Source of the DNA: Acidicapsa acidisoli
Lineage (GTDB): Bacteria > Acidobacteriota > Terriglobia > Terriglobales > Acidobacteriaceae
Length of the DNA: 64,000 bases
NCBI RefSeq assembly: GCF_025685625.1
Contig: NZ_JAGSYI010000005.1
Location: 62,001-126,000 of the forward strand
Direction of reading: 5' to 3'
The position numbers and the translations under genes were made by a program. A model generated the notes under the pieces. That model was not told where the DNA came from. It ran no database searches and saw only the letters and a list, made by a program, of their open reading frames with translations. This document shows positions 8,422-17,882 of the stretch, in pieces. Positions within the stretch are counted from its first letter, which is position 1. Each line of letters opens with the position of its first letter.

Positions 8422-11004
8422 ATGGTTTTGCGTCAGGGTATGACCGAGCTTCTCGACAAGCGAATCTTGAAGCCGGTGCTCACCCTGCTCTGCGCAGCGC
8501 CGCTCTCCGCGGCCGCACAGCAAGCGTCCATCTGCAAAGGCCCCGCGCCCATGGAGCAGACGCTCGCCGCAAGCCCTTCACCCGGAGCCTACGAAGCGCT
8601 GGGGTCTTGGTTCGCGGCTCGGCGTCAGTTCTCATGCGCCTTTTCCGATTTCGAAGCCGCGATTCACCTTGATCCAAAGTCGTGGCAGAGCCACTACGAT
8701 CTCGGCATCGCTCTGTTCAGCAGCGGCAATCCCCAGCGCGCCGCCCATGAACTCGAGACCGCATCCAGCCTCAAACCTGCCTCGCCCCAAATTCTTCTGC
8801 CTCTGGGGGCTTCGCTCAGTGAATTGAATCGGCAGGACGAGGCAATCGATGCCTTCCGGGCTGTTCTGAAAGTCGACCCCAAGTCAATCAAGGCGTTGGA
8901 TGGATTGACCAAGGCGCTGATCGCCCAGAAGCGATATAAAGCCGCGATTGAGGAGTTGAAGAGCGCACCTCCGGATGAAGTCCTGCAACTGAACCTGGCC
9001 GTCGCGTATTCGAAGAACGGTGATCTTGACGACGCACTCAAAGCTCTATCAGCCATCGTCAAAGAACATCCGACATATGCCGAGGCGCATTTAAACCTGG
9101 GCATCGTCTACACCCAGCAAGACCGGTACGGCGAGGCAGCAGAGGAGTTCCATGAGGCCATGCGGCTCGATCCCTCCGACGACGTGGCGCGCCTGTCATA
9201 CGTCAAGGCGCTGGTGGTCCTTGCGCAGTTCGATGCGGCCGCACCAGTGATTCGCGATTATCTGTCGCGCAAGCCGCACGATTTCGACGCGCTGTACTTC
9301 AGCGGCGTGGTGGCAAAGGGGCTGGGCAACAACACGGAAGCTGAGAAATTCCTGCGCAAGGCCGTCGCCATCGACCCAAATCACTTCGACGCCCGCTACA
9401 ACCTCGGCTTCGTTCTGGCCCACCTCGACCGGCCAGCCGAGGCGAGGCCCGAGTTAGAAGCAGCGTTGAAGCTCAATCCGGATTCAAGCAAGGCGCTTTA
9501 TCAGCTTGCATCGGTGCTTCGCGCGCTCGGACTGAAGGACGAAGCCGACAAGGAACTGAGCCGCTTCCAGCAGCAAAAGCAGGAAGGTGTAGAGCAGGTC
9601 GCTGCCACTGTAAAGGCCAACCAGGCCAATCAGGATTTGCAGTCTGGAGAGCCGCAAAAGGCTGCCGAGCTATATCGCGAAGCGATTGCCAAAGACCCCA
9701 GCAACGCACGCACCTACTACAACCTGGCCCTCGCTCTGGATCGCGTGCCGGACTACAACGGCGAGCGAGATGCGCTCCAAAAAGCGGTGGAACTGGATGC
9801 ACAGCTTGCTCCACCCCACAATCAACTCGGGGTGCTCGATCTCGCGTCAAATCAGGCCACAGACGCCGAAAAGCAGTTCAAGAAAGCAATCGAGCTGGAC
9901 CCGCAATATGCTGAAGCGCAAAACAACCTGGGCGTTCTCTACGGGCAGCTAGGCAAGAGCACCGAGGCGGAGCAGTTGTTTCGTCAGGCCACAGAGAACA
10001 ATCCTCAGTACGGTCAGGCCTTCGCCAATCTGGGCCTGATTCTGGCCAGCGAATCGAGGTTTCCCGAGGCTGGCCAGACGCTCGCAAACGCAGTACAGCT
10101 TGATCCCCGCAACACCGGCGCGCTCAGCGCCTACGGCATGGTCCTGGTGCGCCTGAACAGGGCCAGCGAGGCGCTGACTTACTTTCGTAAAGTGACGGAG
10201 CTGGATCCAAAATCGCCCGGTTCCCATCTGAACCTGGGCATCGCCGAGGCAGATCAGTTCGATCTGAAAGACGCACTCGCGGAGTTCTCCGAGGCCGTTC
10301 AACTGGACACCAGCAACGCCGTGGCGCACTACAACAAGGGCCGTGTGCTTCTCGATCTGCAACGAAACAGCGAGGCAAAACCGGAGCTGGAAGAGGCCAC
10401 GCGGCTTGATCCCAGCTCGGCCGATGCATGGTATCTGCTGGGCTTGATCTCCAGGCAGGCAGGGGGCACAGACGAATCGATCCGCCAGTTTGAGAAGTCG
10501 CTCGCCGCAAACCCGGACAACGCCGAGGCCGACTTCATGCTGGGGCAGGAACTGCAGCGCAAGGGCGACACTGCCGGAGCCATCGAGCGCTGGCGCAAAG
10601 CCATCGAGATCCGTCCGCAATACAACGAAGCCTACTACAGCCTTTCCCGGCTGCTGATGAAATCAGACCCGGAGGAGGCCAAGCGGCTTCAGGAGCGATT
10701 TCAGGAGTTGCAAACGCAGCAGCACATCATGGATCGCGCTCAAACATTGGGCAACTTCGCGCTTGCATCCGCAGATGCACACGACTGGCCGCAGGCCGTG
10801 TCGCAACTCAAAGAGGCCATCGAGACCTGCGGCAAATGCAGCGTACTCCCCCAGCTCCACAAGGATCTGGGCCTGATCTATTGCCACTCAGGCGACTACA
10901 AGAATGGCCGCGTGGAACTGCTCGCAGCACAAAAACTGTCACCCGGCGACGAAGACGTTCAAAAGGCGCTCCGCCTTCTGGAGCCGTCAAACAAGCCTCA
11001 ATAA
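8422..11004 (+). CDS. Large exported TPR-repeat protein
   Basis: Scaffold protein of about 860 residues. The ATG at 8422 is preferred because GGAG at 8413-8416 lies 5 bp upstream; the frame is open further upstream to 8287 without a good site. The N-terminus has a signal peptide (KPVLTLLCAAPLSAAAQQ). Nearly all the remainder is consecutive 34-residue TPR units, many with the consensus ending LDP: AIHLDPKSWQSHYDLGIALF, AMRLDPSDDVARLSYVKALV, AVAIDPNHFDARYNLGFVLA and others, well over fifteen. A small cysteine cluster (ETCGKCS) sits near the C-terminus. It may organise exported complexes, perhaps with the neighbouring cytochrome and CRTAC1 proteins. It overlaps the convergent IclR gene by 7 bp at the 3' end. 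Confidence 0.88.
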   Translation: MVLRQGMTELLDKRILKPVLTLLCAAPLSAAAQQASICKGPAPMEQTLAASPSPGAYEALGSWFAARRQFSCAFSDFEAAIHLDPKSWQSHYDLGIALFSSGNPQRAAHELETASSLKPASPQILLPLGASLSELNRQDEAIDAFRAVLKVDPKSIKALDGLTKALIAQKRYKAAIEELKSAPPDEVLQLNLAVAYSKNGDLDDALKALSAIVKEHPTYAEAHLNLGIVYTQQDRYGEAAEEFHEAMRLDPSDDVARLSYVKALVVLAQFDAAAPVIRDYLSRKPHDFDALYFSGVVAKGLGNNTEAEKFLRKAVAIDPNHFDARYNLGFVLAHLDRPAEARPELEAALKLNPDSSKALYQLASVLRALGLKDEADKELSRFQQQKQEGVEQVAATVKANQANQDLQSGEPQKAAELYREAIAKDPSNARTYYNLALALDRVPDYNGERDALQKAVELDAQLAPPHNQLGVLDLASNQATDAEKQFKKAIELDPQYAEAQNNLGVLYGQLGKSTEAEQLFRQATENNPQYGQAFANLGLILASESRFPEAGQTLANAVQLDPRNTGALSAYGMVLVRLNRASEALTYFRKVTELDPKSPGSHLNLGIAEADQFDLKDALAEFSEAVQLDTSNAVAHYNKGRVLLDLQRNSEAKPELEEATRLDPSSADAWYLLGLISRQAGGTDESIRQFEKSLAANPDNAEADFMLGQELQRKGDTAGAIERWRKAIEIRPQYNEAYYSLSRLLMKSDPEEAKRLQERFQELQTQQHIMDRAQTLGNFALASADAHDWPQAVSQLKEAIETCGKCSVLPQLHKDLGLIYCHSGDYKNGRVELLAAQKLSPGDEDVQKALRLLEPSNKPQ

Positions 11005-11861
11005 CTAACTTGTCTTGCGCTTGTTTTGCGCCTCGATATTGCTTGTTTCGAACCAGGCTTCGAATATTTACCGCCGATGGCGGCCGTAATATCCATCGCC
11101 GCCCGATGAAGCGCCTTGATCACATCAGCCTCACGGCAGGAACCCCTAAGATGTTCGATGTAAGGGACAGTAATCGCGCCAAGAGGCCTGCCTCGATCAT
11201 CAAAAACCGGGAAGCTGATATTAATCACGCCTTTCACAAGATAGCTCGCACGGCGCTCGTATCCGACCTTGCGCAGACGATCAAGATGCAATGCCAGATT
11301 ACGAGGAGACTTCTTCCCCGTCTCGCGTCTCCAATTGTCGATCGTGCGCAAACGCTCCGCAGCGTCCTGGTGAGCCATGATCACGTAGCCGCTGGATGAA
11401 TCCATGATGTCAACCGTGGAGCCCAATTTCACATAGAACCCTTGATTGGACGGCGCATTCACTTGAGCCAGAATGACAACGTGATCGCTCTCGATGCTCC
11501 CCATGTGACAGGACTGAGCGGTATCGTGCGCGAGCCTTTGCATGATCGGCAACGCATCCGCGATCAGGCGCTCGGTCGGCGGATGCTCCTGCACAAGCTT
11601 GAATAACTTGAGCGTCAGAGAGTAACGATCCTGCGTTATCTGGGCGATGTATCCTCGGCGCTCAAGGCAAACGAGCATCCGAAATATCTCTGAGACAGTC
11701 CGGTTCAATTCGCGAGCCAGTTGACTCTTCGTCGCTCCCGCGGAATCGTGAGCCAGATACTCAATGATATCCAGCCCCTTGTCCAGCGCTGGAGTTGCAT
11801 ATTTCACTGCCTTCGCTGCACCCGTAGCGGACTTTGCCACTCGTTTGACCGTCATACTCAT
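10998..11861 (-). CDS. IclR-family transcriptional regulator
   Basis: Metabolite-sensing regulator. After a Lys/Ala-rich N-terminal tail (residues 1-20) comes the winged helix-turn-helix (ALDKGLDIIEYLAHDSAGAT through LARELNRTVSEIFRMLVCLE and RRGYIAQ), then the IclR effector domain with FPVFDDRGRPLGAITVPYI and a C-terminal helix before a basic tail. At 287 residues it is slightly long because of both tails. It is divergent from a GH29 alpha-L-fucosidase gene 184 bp away, so control of fucoside use is a reasonable inference. The effector is not predictable from sequence. Confidence 0.9.
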   Translation of the reverse strand: MSMTVKRVAKSATGAAKAVKYATPALDKGLDIIEYLAHDSAGATKSQLARELNRTVSEIFRMLVCLERRGYIAQITQDRYSLTLKLFKLVQEHPPTERLIADALPIMQRLAHDTAQSCHMGSIESDHVVILAQVNAPSNQGFYVKLGSTVDIMDSSSGYVIMAHQDAAERLRTIDNWRRETGKKSPRNLALHLDRLRKVGYERRASYLVKGVINISFPVFDDRGRPLGAITVPYIEHLRGSCREADVIKALHRAAMDITAAIGGKYSKPGSKQAISRRKTSARQVSY

Positions 11862-12045
11862 CCGTTGCCTCTGTGATATCCCAACATCCTAAACGGAGGA
11901 AGGACCGACCCGTCACCTGAATAGGACTTTCCTTCGATCTTCGCGCGCGCTTCTGCGGATTCTCTCGATAATTTGCCAGTTCCGCTGGTGAACAAACTAT
12001 TTCATATATAATTCTCGCGCCATCGCCAGGCCACCGGGAGGAACC
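11862..12045. promoter_or_regulatory. Divergent promoter region of IclR and alpha-L-fucosidase genes
   Basis: This 184-bp space separates two divergent genes. Next to the fucosidase is an AT-rich stretch (TTCATATATAATTCTC, 12001-12016) that could hold a -10 element. The Shine-Dalgarno GGGAGG at 12036-12041 lies 4 bp before the TTG start. No palindromic IclR operator was recognised. Confidence 0.4.
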
Positions 12046-13491
12046 TTGAAGACATATCGCTGCACAGTCGCGGCCGTTGCTCTGCTGCTAGCCTCACACG
12101 CGCTCCACTCGCCCGCACAGACAGAGGGCCATCGCATCGCCACTAATCAGGATCATTCCGTAGCCGCGATTCAGGATACAGAAACCGCCGCGCAGCGCGA
12201 CGCCCGCATGGCATGGTGGCGCGAGGCCCGCTTCGGCATGTTCATCCACTGGGGACTCTATTCCATTCCCGCCGGCACCTGGAACGGCAAACAAATCCCC
12301 GGCATCGGCGAGTGGATCATGAACTCAGCCTCCATTCCGGTCGCCGACTACAAGGCGCTCGCCTCCCAGTTCAATCCAACGGCATTCAGCGCACACGACA
12401 TCGTTGCGCTGGCGAAGGCCGCCGGCATGAAGTACATCGTCATCACGGCAAAGCATCACGATGGCTTCGCGATGTTCGATTCAAAGGCAGATCCCTTCAA
12501 CATCGTCGCGGCGACGCCCTTCCATCGCGATCCTCTTCGTGAACTGGCTGAGGAATGCCGAAAGCAAGGCGTCAAGCTCGGCTTTTATTACTCGCAGGAC
12601 CAGGACTGGACAGCGCCCGGAGGCGCGGCCTACAAGAGGGGCAATCATGACCGGCCCAATCATCACTGGGACCCCTCACAGGACGGCGACTTCGCTTCCT
12701 ATCTCCACACCAAGGCGATTCCGCAGATGAAGGAACTGCTCACCAACTATGGCGACTTTCCCGTGGTCATCTGGTTCGATACGCCCACGCCAGACATGAC
12801 GCCTGCACTGGCGGGCGAGATCGTTGCTCTGCTTAATCAGCACCCCAACCTGATCTGGAACAACCGCCTCGGCGGCGGCTACAAGGGTGACACCGAAACA
12901 CCGGAGCAATTCATTCCGGCCCAGGGCTATCCCGGACGCGATTGGGAAGCCTGCATGACCATGAACGACACCTGGGGATATAAGTCCTACGACACCAACT
13001 TCAAGTCCACGGAGACGCTTCTGCGGAACCTCATCGACATCGCCAGCAAGGGCGGCAATTATCTGCTGAATATCGGTCCTGACTCTAAGGGCAATGTTCC
13101 ACCCGCCGAGATCGAACGGCTCCAGCAGGTTGGCAAATGGCTCGCCGTGAACGGCGAAGCGATCTACGGCACGCACGCGACGCTCTTCGGCAGCGAAGCT
13201 GGCAGCTTCAGCACAGCCGAAAAGGACAAGGAAGGCAAGCCGAAGTTCATCCCCACATGGAACTGGCGCTCTACGACCACGGACGACGCCATCTACATCG
13301 AACTCTTCAGTTGGCCCAAGGGCAGCTTCCACCTCGACAAGCTTCCGCGCACGGTCACCAGCGCGTATCTACTCGCCGATAAATCGAAGAAGCCTCTCAA
13401 GATCACAAACAGCGCAGGCGGAATCGACATCGCACTACCGGTGCAGGCGCTCGATCCAATCGCAACAGTGCTCGTGCTGAAGACAAAGTAG
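12046..13491 (+). CDS. Exported alpha-L-fucosidase, glycoside hydrolase family 29
   Basis: Retaining exo-enzyme releasing L-fucose from glycans. The start is TTG 12046, supported by GGGAGG 4 bp upstream and an immediate signal peptide (CTVAAVALLLASHALHSPAQ). Family hallmarks are WWREARFGMFIHWGLYS (residues about 56-72), the KHHDGFAMFDS motif, LGFYYSQDQDW, the nucleophile Asp in VVIWFDTP (about residue 246), and LLNIGPDSKGNVPP. The C-terminal about 100 residues are beta-rich. At 481 residues it is normal length. A periplasmic location next to an IclR regulator suggests scavenging of fucosylated polymers. The exact linkage preference is unknown. Confidence 0.93.
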   Translation: MKTYRCTVAAVALLLASHALHSPAQTEGHRIATNQDHSVAAIQDTETAAQRDARMAWWREARFGMFIHWGLYSIPAGTWNGKQIPGIGEWIMNSASIPVADYKALASQFNPTAFSAHDIVALAKAAGMKYIVITAKHHDGFAMFDSKADPFNIVAATPFHRDPLRELAEECRKQGVKLGFYYSQDQDWTAPGGAAYKRGNHDRPNHHWDPSQDGDFASYLHTKAIPQMKELLTNYGDFPVVIWFDTPTPDMTPALAGEIVALLNQHPNLIWNNRLGGGYKGDTETPEQFIPAQGYPGRDWEACMTMNDTWGYKSYDTNFKSTETLLRNLIDIASKGGNYLLNIGPDSKGNVPPAEIERLQQVGKWLAVNGEAIYGTHATLFGSEAGSFSTAEKDKEGKPKFIPTWNWRSTTTDDAIYIELFSWPKGSFHLDKLPRTVTSAYLLADKSKKPLKITNSAGGIDIALPVQALDPIATVLVLKTK

Positions 13492-13687
13492 GTTTCAGAG
13501 AATCCAGAGCAAAGCCAACCTTCAGTCAATGAAACCCATACCAGCACACCCGCCTCGACTCCGGGGGCGGGATGCAATCAATCCCCGCAGTCAGGAAATC
13601 GACACACGTCATGTTTTACGTTCCATTGCTGAAAGCGCAAGAACGCCACCGGGAACGCAAGTAAAACCACTTATTTTGGGAATTAGA

Positions 13688-13763
13688 TGGTGGACCCGGT
13701 GGGAATCGAACCCACAACCTGTCGATTAAGAGTCGAATGCTCTGCCAGTTGAGCTACAGGTCC
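13688..13763 (-). tRNA. tRNA-Lys, anticodon CTT
   Basis: A complete cloverleaf can be drawn on the minus strand. The acceptor stem is GGACCTG pairing with CGGGTCC (one T-G wobble), followed by an encoded CCA at 13688-13690. The D arm is GCTC...GAGC. The anticodon stem TTCGA/TCGAC (outermost pair imperfect) closes the loop CTCTTAA, with CTT at 13728-13730 on the complement. The T arm contains GGTTCGATTCC. Length is 76 nt. It stands alone, downstream of two minus-strand exported-protein genes and convergent with the fucosidase. Confidence 0.95.
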
Positions 13764-13885
13764 ATTTGGAAGGATGAAGCAGGCAGCCGGGAGGCCAGCC
13801 TCAGCGCGAACGGCCCGAATCCGCCGTCCACTTGAAGAGTTTACCACATTCTTTTTTCCTATCCAATCTGGGCCAGAAACGGCGC

Positions 13886-15661
13886 TCAGAACGTGAACGC
13901 CAAGCCGCCCCGAACGCACCGCTGGGCCTGCGCGAAGTAGAGGCGAGACCCATCGCTTGTCAGGAAGGGTTGATAGCCCTCGGCCAGCAGGTTGCGCAGA
14001 TCCACCTGAGCCTCAACGCCTCCCGGCCCCTGCCGGTTCACCCAGATCGGTTGGCGAATATAAACATTCAGATAAGGCTCACTGGCGTCCACCGCGAACG
14101 GGGCCACCTGTGTAACCGTCGATTCCGGTTGCCACCGGTAGCTCGCCCGCCAGCGGGTGCCAGTCCCCTCCGCCGTTCCCGAAAGGGCGATCGAATACAT
14201 CTGTGCGCGGCGCGAGTGCGCCCCCTGAACAATAGTCGCCACATCCTCGGGCTTGGTCGTCGCCTGCATCACCAGCGCGTCGCCACTGGCATAGCTCAGC
14301 TTGACCCGATTGTGTCCCGGCAGCCGGCTTTCCACCGAAGCCAGCATTCCAGTCGTCGAATAGTTCGGTCCCGCCGTCCGCAGAAGCCCGCTCGCGCCAT
14401 CGACCAGCATCCACTGACCGGCATCCGCACTCGCGTTCAAGTGGCCGAATCCCTCGATCATCGGATTCTCCAGCGTGTCCCCATAGAACACCAACTGCAC
14501 CTCAGCAGGCCCCGCACTGGTCGACCAACCCAGTTCCTGGTGAAGCCCATGCTCTAGCACCAGTGCGCCATTGCGCTCACTCAGCACCGGCAGCCATTGC
14601 CCCGGAAGCGACTCCCCACCCTCGGGATCGGCCGTCCGCGCCGTGGCAACCCTATATTCCAGCGCGCCCTGTCCATGGTGCAGCGTCACGCTGGCAAACG
14701 GCAGAGCGGCAAACACCGCCGATCCGCTCTGAAACCCATCGCCGACTCGCGCCATAACCTGGTCAGATCCCGCCTCGGCCTCTAGGCTGTCCAGCAGTTG
14801 CAGTGATTCCCACGAACGCAGCGCCACCGCCTCAAGCCCTTGCTGACTGCCCGACCCCGCCTCCGGATCCACCATCACAGCCGCCAGTGTCTGCACCGAA
14901 CTGGATCCCATCCCGGAGTTCGCCATCTCCTGTCGGAAACCAAGCATCGCATCCATCAGCCCTGCAGCGTCCGGAGCAGCCTCCGCGCTCAAAGCAATCC
15001 GGCGCCGTGCGGAAGTGTCCTCCTGCATCGCCATCGAAATTTGTTGCGAACCAGACCCAAACCGCTTGTCACCTGCCGTGGTAATTACGCGCACACGCCG
15101 CTTGCTCGCTGCGCCGCGCCTCGTCTCAGCCGAGCCGTCCCACACCAGAATCGGCGAACCATCTTCCTGCCAGCGCAGCAACGGACGGCTCTCCGCCGTT
15201 CGCAGCGTCCACGCCCAATCCTCGTCGCCCCGAGGCCGCGCCCTGCGCATCTGCGGAGCAAACTGCATCAGGTCGTAGAGGCTTTCCATGGTCAAATTGA
15301 CAATGGTATTGGCGCGAATACGCAGATTCTGCTTCAGGGTCGGAATGAACGAGCCGCCCATCGCCTTCAGAGCATATTGGCCTGGCAGTATCGAAGCTAT
15401 GCTGTAGTTGCCTTTGCCGTCAGTGAATACACGGGCTGCAAGGCTCGAGTCGCCGCGCAACAGCTCGACCGCAATCCCCACCTGCGGCGTCCCCGCAGTG
15501 TCACAAACCACTCCCGCCACAGTTCCACTTGTGACGGTGCTCGCCCCGAACGCGGCTTCGGAATAGCTTAGACACCCCAGGATGGCCAGCGTAGAAAACG
15601 CTACTAGCATTTGCGTCGCTACGTATCGCGCTGTTACGAGTTGTTGGAAAGTACTCTTCAC
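13886..15661 (-). CDS. Exported protein with carboxypeptidase-regulatory-like domain; outer-membrane-like C-terminus
   Basis: Unrecognised as a whole. A signal peptide (residues about 18-39, ending FGA) precedes a carboxypeptidase-regulatory-like domain (about 45-125: GTVAGVVCDTAGTPQVGIAV, GNYSIASILPGQYALKA). The middle is basic then low-complexity. The C-terminal about 220 residues alternate polar and hydrophobic residues (VQLVFYGDTLENP, VKLSYASGD, WRASYRWQPES) and the protein ends in AFTF; a terminal Phe after amphipathic strands is typical of outer-membrane barrels. It looks like a shortened relative of the Oar-type receptors that lacks an obvious plug. It lies 116 bp downstream of the GWxTD gene on the same strand, so co-transcription is possible. 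Confidence 0.72.
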   Translation of the reverse strand: MKSTFQQLVTARYVATQMLVAFSTLAILGCLSYSEAAFGASTVTSGTVAGVVCDTAGTPQVGIAVELLRGDSSLAARVFTDGKGNYSIASILPGQYALKAMGGSFIPTLKQNLRIRANTIVNLTMESLYDLMQFAPQMRRARPRGDEDWAWTLRTAESRPLLRWQEDGSPILVWDGSAETRRGAASKRRVRVITTAGDKRFGSGSQQISMAMQEDTSARRRIALSAEAAPDAAGLMDAMLGFRQEMANSGMGSSSVQTLAAVMVDPEAGSGSQQGLEAVALRSWESLQLLDSLEAEAGSDQVMARVGDGFQSGSAVFAALPFASVTLHHGQGALEYRVATARTADPEGGESLPGQWLPVLSERNGALVLEHGLHQELGWSTSAGPAEVQLVFYGDTLENPMIEGFGHLNASADAGQWMLVDGASGLLRTAGPNYSTTGMLASVESRLPGHNRVKLSYASGDALVMQATTKPEDVATIVQGAHSRRAQMYSIALSGTAEGTGTRWRASYRWQPESTVTQVAPFAVDASEPYLNVYIRQPIWVNRQGPGGVEAQVDLRNLLAEGYQPFLTSDGSRLYFAQAQRCVRGGLAFTF

Positions 15662-15777
15662 GGTTTTGGGTTAACAGTTTGCGACCCGGCATTTTCCGAT
15701 AAAAGACTTCTCCTCAAGTGGCGCATCAATTCGGTCGACCTGATCCATTGCCCGGTCATACCGTTCGGGGGTGTCAT

Positions 15778-17616
15778 CTATTCCACGACAAAAGGGGCTG
15801 ACTGCGCAATCTCCTGTTTCGAGATTTCGTCGTTCACCCGGATCGTCACCTTGTACTTGCCCGGCTGCAATCCTGCCAAAGCCACGCTTCGCTCCATCGT
15901 CAACTGGTCGCTGTGCGCGCTCAGATCCTTCGATTCCTCGTGCGTTTCGAGAAGCAGCTTGTCCGACGCCGAATCGCGAATCTCATAAGTCACGGTCGCC
16001 GCGTTGCTCTTGGTCTTGTCATCGATGCCCAGGTTATAAACCTGCATCCAGAAATTCAGCTTCTGGCTGCGGGTAAACTTCACCGGCGTCGCCGGATTCG
16101 GGCTCACGCGCGGACGAACATACATGTTGCCGATGATAAAGCTGCCCGTTCCAATCGTCTGGCTCGGAACCGCATACATGCTGTCGGCCAGAATCAGCGA
16201 AGAGGTCGCCAACTTTTCGTCGTCATACTTGGGCACGTTGATGCTCTGCGCGTAAATTCCCACGTGATCCGGATTATTCACGTCCTTGATGCCGATATCG
16301 ACGCGGTACGCTCCCGGACGCAGCGGCAGAGCCTTCCAGTAAACCGACTGCTTCTCCAGCGTCTGCGAAAGCAGCTCCGAAGGTTCGGTAATCTCCACCG
16401 TGTCCTCGAATGTCTGCACCGGCTTGTGCGTGATCGTCGAGACTTTGCCCAGGATGTTCACGACGCCCTTGGAAACCCCGTCCTTCGTGCTGAAGGTCAC
16501 GTCTTTGTTCTTGATCTGCAAGGTGATCGGGACCAGCACCGTATCCTCGGTCACGCGAACAAAGTCTGTGCGGACATCAAACGGGAAGATCGGCCCGGTG
16601 AGCAGCTTGTGATCCGAGATGAAGCTCTCCAGATCCTTGAATTTGACCGGAGGAGGAGCAAAGATCTTGGCCGCCAGCTCAATGCGGTCGAACTCCTTGC
16701 CTTCCTGGCCAGCCGACAGCGGCCCGTTGCCCAGGTTCTCGATCCCGCCCTTGAAGCGATCGGCCTTCTTGGCCATGCCCATCTGCTCGTAGAGCGTTTC
16801 GCCGCCGCCTGGCACGCGCAGCAGAGCATCCTTTTCCGATCGATCGATCGTAAAGTGGTAATCACCGCACTGGCAGGTATCGACGAATTCCAGGTCGATG
16901 TTGTCGCCGATGCCCTCAAGATAGCGGTAATGCCAGACCTCAAACGGGAACGTCGAAGTCTCGCCGCCGCCTTCTTCCATCGGCCGCTCGTAGCTGCCGC
17001 CCGAGGGGTGCGAATCGATCGAGTCCGGCTTCCCGAACGAGATATAGATGTGGCCCCGGTCGGTCTTCCAACCCGGCTTGCCCGCCGCAAAGTGCTCATT
17101 CGCATAAGCAATGCGCCGGTAGTGCTCCTCACGGAACTCGTTATCCTGCGAATCCGGATCGGGGTTGCGGCGCAGCCAGAACTGTTCGATGAAAGCATCC
17201 CGCTCCTCATCGTTGCTCAGGTTCTTGAACGCCTTCTTCTCCTCATCCGAGATGATCCAGACCACATCCTCGTTCAGCCATGTCTTGTAGGTAGTGGAAA
17301 GCTCCTGTTTCAACTGCTTCTGGCGACTAAACCGCTGCTTATCCGAGAGCGGCCGTTTCAGCGGATCGGCGTCGTCCGGCTTGTCCAGTTTCTTCCGCGA
17401 AGCATCCTGTGCGCTGTCCGAACCCGCATCCGCGGCTGCCCCGGCCGGCGCGCTTGCTCCCACCGCAGGCGTAGCCGGCTCCTGCCACCCCGCTCCGCCG
17501 GGCATGCCAGATCCCAGGAGCCAGGCCGGCGCAAAGCCAAGCAAACCAACTCCAACTGCAAATACCGACGCCTTGCTTGCCGCCCCGCGAAAAGTCCTTC
17601 GAACAGTCTGCTTCAT
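15778..17616 (-). CDS. GWxTD-domain exported protein
   Basis: The hallmark is the domain WLNEDVVWIISDEEKKAF...FWLRRNPDPDSQDNEFREEH...GKPGWKTDRGHIYISFGKPD (residues about 115-210), with GWKTD as the name-giving motif. An N-terminal hydrophobic segment (residues about 16-37) acts as a signal peptide, followed by an Ala/Pro/Gly-rich linker to about residue 85. The C-terminal half is beta-rich, with Ig-like stretches such as LPLRPGAYRVDIGIKD and LAGLQPGKYKVTIRVND. GWxTD proteins are common in Acidobacteriota and Bacteroidetes, and their function is unresolved. It is divergent from the efflux-adaptor gene (266 bp apart) and upstream of the barrel-like exported protein. Confidence 0.88.
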   Translation of the reverse strand: MKQTVRRTFRGAASKASVFAVGVGLLGFAPAWLLGSGMPGGAGWQEPATPAVGASAPAGAAADAGSDSAQDASRKKLDKPDDADPLKRPLSDKQRFSRQKQLKQELSTTYKTWLNEDVVWIISDEEKKAFKNLSNDEERDAFIEQFWLRRNPDPDSQDNEFREEHYRRIAYANEHFAAGKPGWKTDRGHIYISFGKPDSIDSHPSGGSYERPMEEGGGETSTFPFEVWHYRYLEGIGDNIDLEFVDTCQCGDYHFTIDRSEKDALLRVPGGGETLYEQMGMAKKADRFKGGIENLGNGPLSAGQEGKEFDRIELAAKIFAPPPVKFKDLESFISDHKLLTGPIFPFDVRTDFVRVTEDTVLVPITLQIKNKDVTFSTKDGVSKGVVNILGKVSTITHKPVQTFEDTVEITEPSELLSQTLEKQSVYWKALPLRPGAYRVDIGIKDVNNPDHVGIYAQSINVPKYDDEKLATSSLILADSMYAVPSQTIGTGSFIIGNMYVRPRVSPNPATPVKFTRSQKLNFWMQVYNLGIDDKTKSNAATVTYEIRDSASDKLLLETHEESKDLSAHSDQLTMERSVALAGLQPGKYKVTIRVNDEISKQEIAQSAPFVVE

Positions 17617-17882
17617 ACGGTTGTCCTACTCCTGCAATCCCCTTATTCTACGGTCGCGCGCGGGGTCGGGCAAGGATTGGAGTACCTGTTTGACACTTAT
17701 GTGGGAGAAACGTCACCCCCTCGACGACCGGAAAGCCCAAATTCCGCGAATCCCGCTCACCGAGAGGCCGCTCCGGCGCACTTAACCCTTGGCTGTCCCC
17801 CATTTCCCTGTCTTTTTCCGGGAACCCTCAGTCTATTCATTGCGTACACTGTGAGCGGAGACTTCCTTACCACAATCGAGAT

